The notes beneath the pieces were generated by a model that saw nothing but the letters and a program-made list of their open reading frames with translations, did not search any database and was not told where the DNA came from. The position numbers and the translations under genes are program-made. From positions 1 through 64,000 of the forward strand of contig NZ_LKEU01000035.1 of NCBI RefSeq assembly GCF_001766835.1: a DNA stretch of 64,000 nucleotides. The letters are read 5' to 3'. This document shows, in pieces, positions 61,003 to 64,000 of the stretch; position 1 is the stretch's first letter; every line of letters starts with the position of its first letter. This stretch comes from Acetobacterium wieringae. Lineage in GTDB: Bacteria > Bacillota > Clostridia > Eubacteriales > Eubacteriaceae.

Positions 61003-63336
61003 TTAAACGATGGTGAGAGAAACCGGGAGACTGACGGCCGTTACCGGCAGGCAACCTGCTTTTGTATTGGTAATTTCCACATAGTAGTAGGTGGTACCCG
61101 CTGGACCGGAAGTATCGACAGCAAAGGTTTTATCAGTGGCGCCATCAATCGGCTTGCCATCGGCATTGATGGCATCGGTGCTTTCAAACCACTGGTAGCT
61201 GAGTTCGCCGCCGTCAGTGACCTGGGCATCCACTGTGAAAGAAGCAGTGGTAACATCGGACTTGGGAGTGCCAAGGGCAGCTTGGGCAGTCCGGGTTGCC
61301 TGGGCTAGACTGGTTGCTAAAGCGACACCGCTGAGCTGTGAAATGCTGGTTGGCTGTTCATTGATGGTTGGCATTTCAGATAAATCCGCAGCAGCTGGAG
61401 CAGTGGGACTGGTTTCGTCAACGGCTACCGGAGCAGCAGCGTCCGGCAAAACCGCCGGATCAGCGCTGGTAACCACAATACCGGCCAAGACCGTTACCGG
61501 TTCAGCATTTTCTGAAGAGATGACACAGGTATAATAGACCGTACCGGGGGTACTTGATACCGGCGGGTCATAAATTGGACCAGTGATTTCTGGCAGCGGT
61601 ATTTCTGAATCGCCAAAGCGGTAAGACCATTGATAAGTTAAGGTCTTGGCTTCAGTAACACTGGCCTCGACAAAGATTGGCGCAGGATCTTCGTTTAAGT
61701 AGACCCGTTGGGACGACAGCTCAGAACTGGCAGTAATCAGAGGTTGAGCAGAAACGGTGAGGGCTATGGAAGCCTCAACGTTATTCAGGTTGACATAACC
61801 AGCTGGCATTACCAGCGTTCCCGTATAGAGGGTTTCGCCAACCTTTTTAGTATCAACGGTGTTTGGCGTCCAGGTGACAGAACAGGGGAATACTTCACTG
61901 CCGTAGCCCTGAACAATGACCACCACTGGCAGGTTATAGCTGCTGTCATAAGCAATGGTCTCAGCAATCGCGTTGTTGGTGGCATTGATGGTATTAATCA
62001 TGGTGACCGCAGCGATATTGGTTTTAACGGTGATTTTACAGGTATCGGTTTTATTGCCGTCCTGAGTTCGGGCAGTAATCGTGGCTTCGCCATTGGCTAC
62101 AGGTGTGACCACCCCATTGGTAACCGTCGCAACATTATTATTGGAGGATTCCCAGATGATCGTTTGATTTGTTGCATTGGCCGGGAAGATAACGGTATTT
62201 AGTTTTAAGGTATTGCCCATAATCACATCGGCTTCCACCGGGGTGACCTGAATCGCTTCCACGGGGATATTAATGGGTGGGCTGGGGGGAGTCGGTGATG
62301 GTGGCACGACAGGATTAGCCGGGTTCAGGGGCGGTGCATCATATTTTGAGTTGATGATCGTTCCCGAACTACTGGAATCGGAATACCAGGTGCTGCTGCC
62401 ACCGCTAGCTGAAATCGTATCGGCGGTACGGTTCGTGTTGGTTGATACCGTCAGTCCGCCATTGGCATCGGTAACCACCGGCTTGGTGGTTATATACACG
62501 ACATCCGGGGTGATGGTACCAGTGATATTCAGAACATCGTTGGTGGTGGCACTGGTGATACTGCCTTCGCCGGTAATTTCCACCCGGGTTTCGGTGGCCA
62601 GGGATGTAATTACGGCATTATTACCAAGGATGATACCGGTTCCTTCACCGGTTGCTGTTAACAGTACGGTTCCCACATTGGCATTAAGAGTCAGAGACAC
62701 CTTCGATTCGGCGACAATTTTTTCAATAACGGCATTGCTTACCAAGGTGGAACCGCTGGCATTGGTGCCGAAACCAATCAATTTGGTCGGGGTATTCAGA
62801 AGGATATCGCTGATGCCCCGGGATTGGATGTTTTCAATGGTACCATTTTCCTGGGTGGTAATCGACGTTCGACTGGCGGCTTTGTCGACATTCAGCGTTT
62901 TTACCCTGCTTTGGTTATCAACGATGATCGTGGCGGCAGCTCGGGCGGTGAGATTTTCAACCGTTGCTGCACCGAGAAGGACAATTTTTACCCCCTGTTT
63001 TTCGAGGATGATATTCTGGTAGGAACCGCCATCCAGATAAACGGTGCCGCTGCCTTTGACTAACAATTCTCCCTGAACGGCTGAGTTCGTCAATCGGATA
63101 TCGCCATCGATGACCGAGTCAACAACGGTCAGATTGCCGGTAAAACTGGCATTTTCAATGTTGACACCAGAAACCTTGATCTCCCCATTCTGATAGGTGG
63201 CTGTTTCGGTGTAGGTCCCCGCCACAGTATAGCTTTTCATTTCGCTTCCTTCTTGGCTGCAGCCGCGAACAAACAAAATGGCGGTCAGGAGGATAAGTAG
63301 GATAATAATAATAGAGATAATAGAGTTCTTTTTCAT
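61003..63336 (-). CDS. Large surface protein with a beta-repeat N-terminus and Big_2 domain
   Basis: The 777-residue protein has a hydrophobic start (about residues 1-25) ending in RGCSQ; the cysteine could be lipidated, though R at -2 is unusual in a lipobox. Residues 35-310 are rich in short beta-strands with repeating V/I/T patterns (NLTV, VENL, IENI, VIEKIV), suggesting a right-handed beta-helix or polymer-forming adhesin. A Pro-rich linker lies at about 330-352, then a Big_2-type Ig-like domain (about 357-440; VEAIQVTPVEADVIMGNTLK, WESSNNNVATV). The C-terminal part has further Ig-like domains and an Ala/Pro-rich stretch (about 615-650). Adhesion or cell-surface interaction is inferred. 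GGAAGGA precedes the ATG. Confidence 0.82.
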   Translation of the reverse strand: MKKNSIISIIIILLILLTAILFVRGCSQEGSEMKSYTVAGTYTETATYQNGEIKVSGVNIENASFTGNLTVVDSVIDGDIRLTNSAVQGELLVKGSGTVYLDGGSYQNIILEKQGVKIVLLGAATVENLTARAAATIIVDNQSRVKTLNVDKAASRTSITTQENGTIENIQSRGISDILLNTPTKLIGFGTNASGSTLVSNAVIEKIVAESKVSLTLNANVGTVLLTATGEGTGIILGNNAVITSLATETRVEITGEGSITSATTNDVLNITGTITPDVVYITTKPVVTDANGGLTVSTNTNRTADTISASGGSSTWYSDSSSSGTIINSKYDAPPLNPANPVVPPSPTPPSPPINIPVEAIQVTPVEADVIMGNTLKLNTVIFPANATNQTIIWESSNNNVATVTNGVVTPVANGEATITARTQDGNKTDTCKITVKTNIAAVTMINTINATNNAIAETIAYDSSYNLPVVVIVQGYGSEVFPCSVTWTPNTVDTKKVGETLYTGTLVMPAGYVNLNNVEASIALTVSAQPLITASSELSSQRVYLNEDPAPIFVEASVTEAKTLTYQWSYRFGDSEIPLPEITGPIYDPPVSSTPGTVYYTCVISSENAEPVTVLAGIVVTSADPAVLPDAAAPVAVDETSPTAPAAADLSEMPTINEQPTSISQLSGVALATSLAQATRTAQAALGTPKSDVTTASFTVDAQVTDGGELSYQWFESTDAINADGKPIDGATDKTFAVDTSGPAGTTYYYVEITNTKAGCLPVTAVSLPVSLTIV

Positions 63337-63409
63337 GACATTCCTTCCCTTTGTTTATTTTATATTTAAATTGAAATCACAGGTTCTCAGATTTATTCTA
63401 AGTGTAATG

Positions 63410-63438
63410 ATTTTAGCACAAAATATTATTTTTGTAAA
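63410..63438 (-). promoter_or_regulatory. Promoter of the surface protein gene (minus strand)
   Basis: Read on the minus strand: TTTACA, 17 bp, TAAAAT. It gives a leader of about 60-70 nt before the ATG at 63336. Confidence 0.6.
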
Positions 63439-63635
63439 TAGAATGTAACGAAGATGTAAAATAAAAATCGATATGTAAACAAAAATAAAAATCCCTTGGC
63501 GAAAATGATGACGTCATTATAAAATGTTGGTAATATGGCCAATCGTCATATTGATTAGCTGTTTATCAGGGATACTTTTGACGATCCAGTAGCTGTGAAT
63601 AGTGATACAAGATTACATTTTGTATGCTTTTGTAA

Positions 63636-63664
63636 TTGCACACTGCAAATTATTGTGGTATGAT
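63636..63664 (+). promoter_or_regulatory. Promoter of the STAS gene
   Basis: TTGCAC, 17 bp, TATGAT with TGG before it (extended -10), about 84 bp before the ATG. Confidence 0.62.
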
Positions 63665-63747
63665 CAATTAAAATTCAAAACAAGAAATCTTTATACCATT
63701 TAAAAATGCGCAATTATATTATTAATTCAGAAAGAAAGGGTAATAAA

Positions 63748-64000
63748 ATGAAAATTGAAGTAAAACAAGAAGGCGAATTATTTGTAGTAGAACTGGAAGG
63801 TCGAATGGACACCAATACCTCTCCGGAGTTTCAAAAAGAGATGGAAGCCTACTACAGCAAAGAAGGATTTCAAATGATCCTGGATTTTGATCATCTGGAT
63901 TTTGTCAGTAGTGCCGGGTTAAGAGTATTGCTGTTGATCCAGAAAAAATCCAAGGCCCTTAATGGTAGTCTGGTGATTAAAAATGTTAAACCGGAAATTC
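63748..64000 (+). CDS. STAS-domain anti-sigma factor antagonist, partial at window end
   Basis: The first 84 residues of a STAS protein: ELEGRMDTNTSPEFQ near the start and LDFDHLDFVSSAGLRVLL at about residues 45-62, where the SS pair before AGLR marks the phosphorylatable serine of SpoIIAA/RsbV-like antagonists. Such proteins free sigma factors from anti-sigma kinases, or regulate membrane transport in other systems. AGAAAGGG precedes the ATG. The gene runs off the right edge, so partners such as a kinase gene are not visible. Confidence 0.88.
   Translation, partial: MKIEVKQEGELFVVELEGRMDTNTSPEFQKEMEAYYSKEGFQMILDFDHLDFVSSAGLRVLLLIQKKSKALNGSLVIKNVKPEI

Larger units (their letters stand above)
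63337..63747. other. Divergent region before the STAS gene
   Basis: Holds one promoter for each direction (63410-63438 minus, 63636-63664 plus) and a short palindrome ATGACGTCAT at 63508-63517. The remaining sequence is AT-rich and shows nothing else recognisable. Confidence 0.55.

Noticed and set aside
63508..63517. Palindrome ATGACGTCAT as a cyclic-nucleotide-type operator
   Set aside because: A 10 bp palindrome in AT-rich DNA is expected by chance and it is not positioned next to a promoter box.

Overview
The window looks like a chromosomal piece of a low-to-mid G+C anaerobic Firmicute, most likely a clostridial acetogen of the Acetobacterium/Eubacterium group. Evidence for this: sigma-A promoters with TTGACA/TATAAT boxes, strong AGGAGG ribosome sites with frequent TTG and GTG starts, secreted proteins carrying clostridial ChW repeats and FIVAR repeats, a perfect CIRCE operator before hrcA-grpE-dnaK, a PdxR-type regulator beside a pyridoxal kinase, and microcompartment genes eutS/eutP. 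The genus is an inference from gene content; no rRNA is present.

Layout. 1-340: end of a REP-associated (Y1) transposase with a terminator hairpin. 600-12600: three very large secreted repeat proteins (ChW+FIVAR, a 17-module Ig-like protein, ChW+FIVAR). 12.7-16.2 kb, minus strand: a lipoprotein, proA and a secreted tyrosine phosphatase. 16.3-24 kb: hemW, the heat-shock genes hrcA-grpE-dnaK-dnaJ, an IscR-like Rrf2 regulator and a MOSC protein. 24-26.2 kb, minus strand: eutS-eutP followed by a methylthioribose-kinase-like gene. 26.6-33.3 kb: translation and RNA-modification genes (prmA, rsmE, mtaB, HIT, rpsU, yqeY) and a P-type ATPase. 33.5-33.8 kb: a three-tRNA cluster. 34-38.5 kb: cell-envelope enzymes (amidase, LytM-like protein and a truncated paralogue) and recX. 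38.6-41 kb: pyridoxal kinase and a divergent PdxR-type regulator. 41-45.5 kb: a type IV pilus/pseudopilin operon ending in pilM-pilN-pilO. 45.6-52.7 kb: a DUF308-like membrane protein, a MarR regulator and a BMP-type nucleoside ABC transporter. 53-57.3 kb: shikimate genes aroB-aroA-aroC and chorismate mutase. 57.5-61 kb: pyruvate carboxylase. 61-64 kb: a large surface protein on the minus strand and the start of a STAS protein.

The most notable non-coding signal is a family of imperfect palindromes of about 98 bp, with five full copies and one fragment, each starting and ending in GTAC. They lie between genes, and two copies are flanked on both sides by copies of the same terminator hairpin. 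Two further short repeat families are present: GTAGGGGCG...CGCCCCTAC modules, and a 57 bp element in two inverted copies. No CRISPR array, complete insertion sequence, prophage or rRNA was found. The genes are intact and dense, so most of the window is ordinary core genome interspersed with surface-protein and repeat-rich accessory segments.
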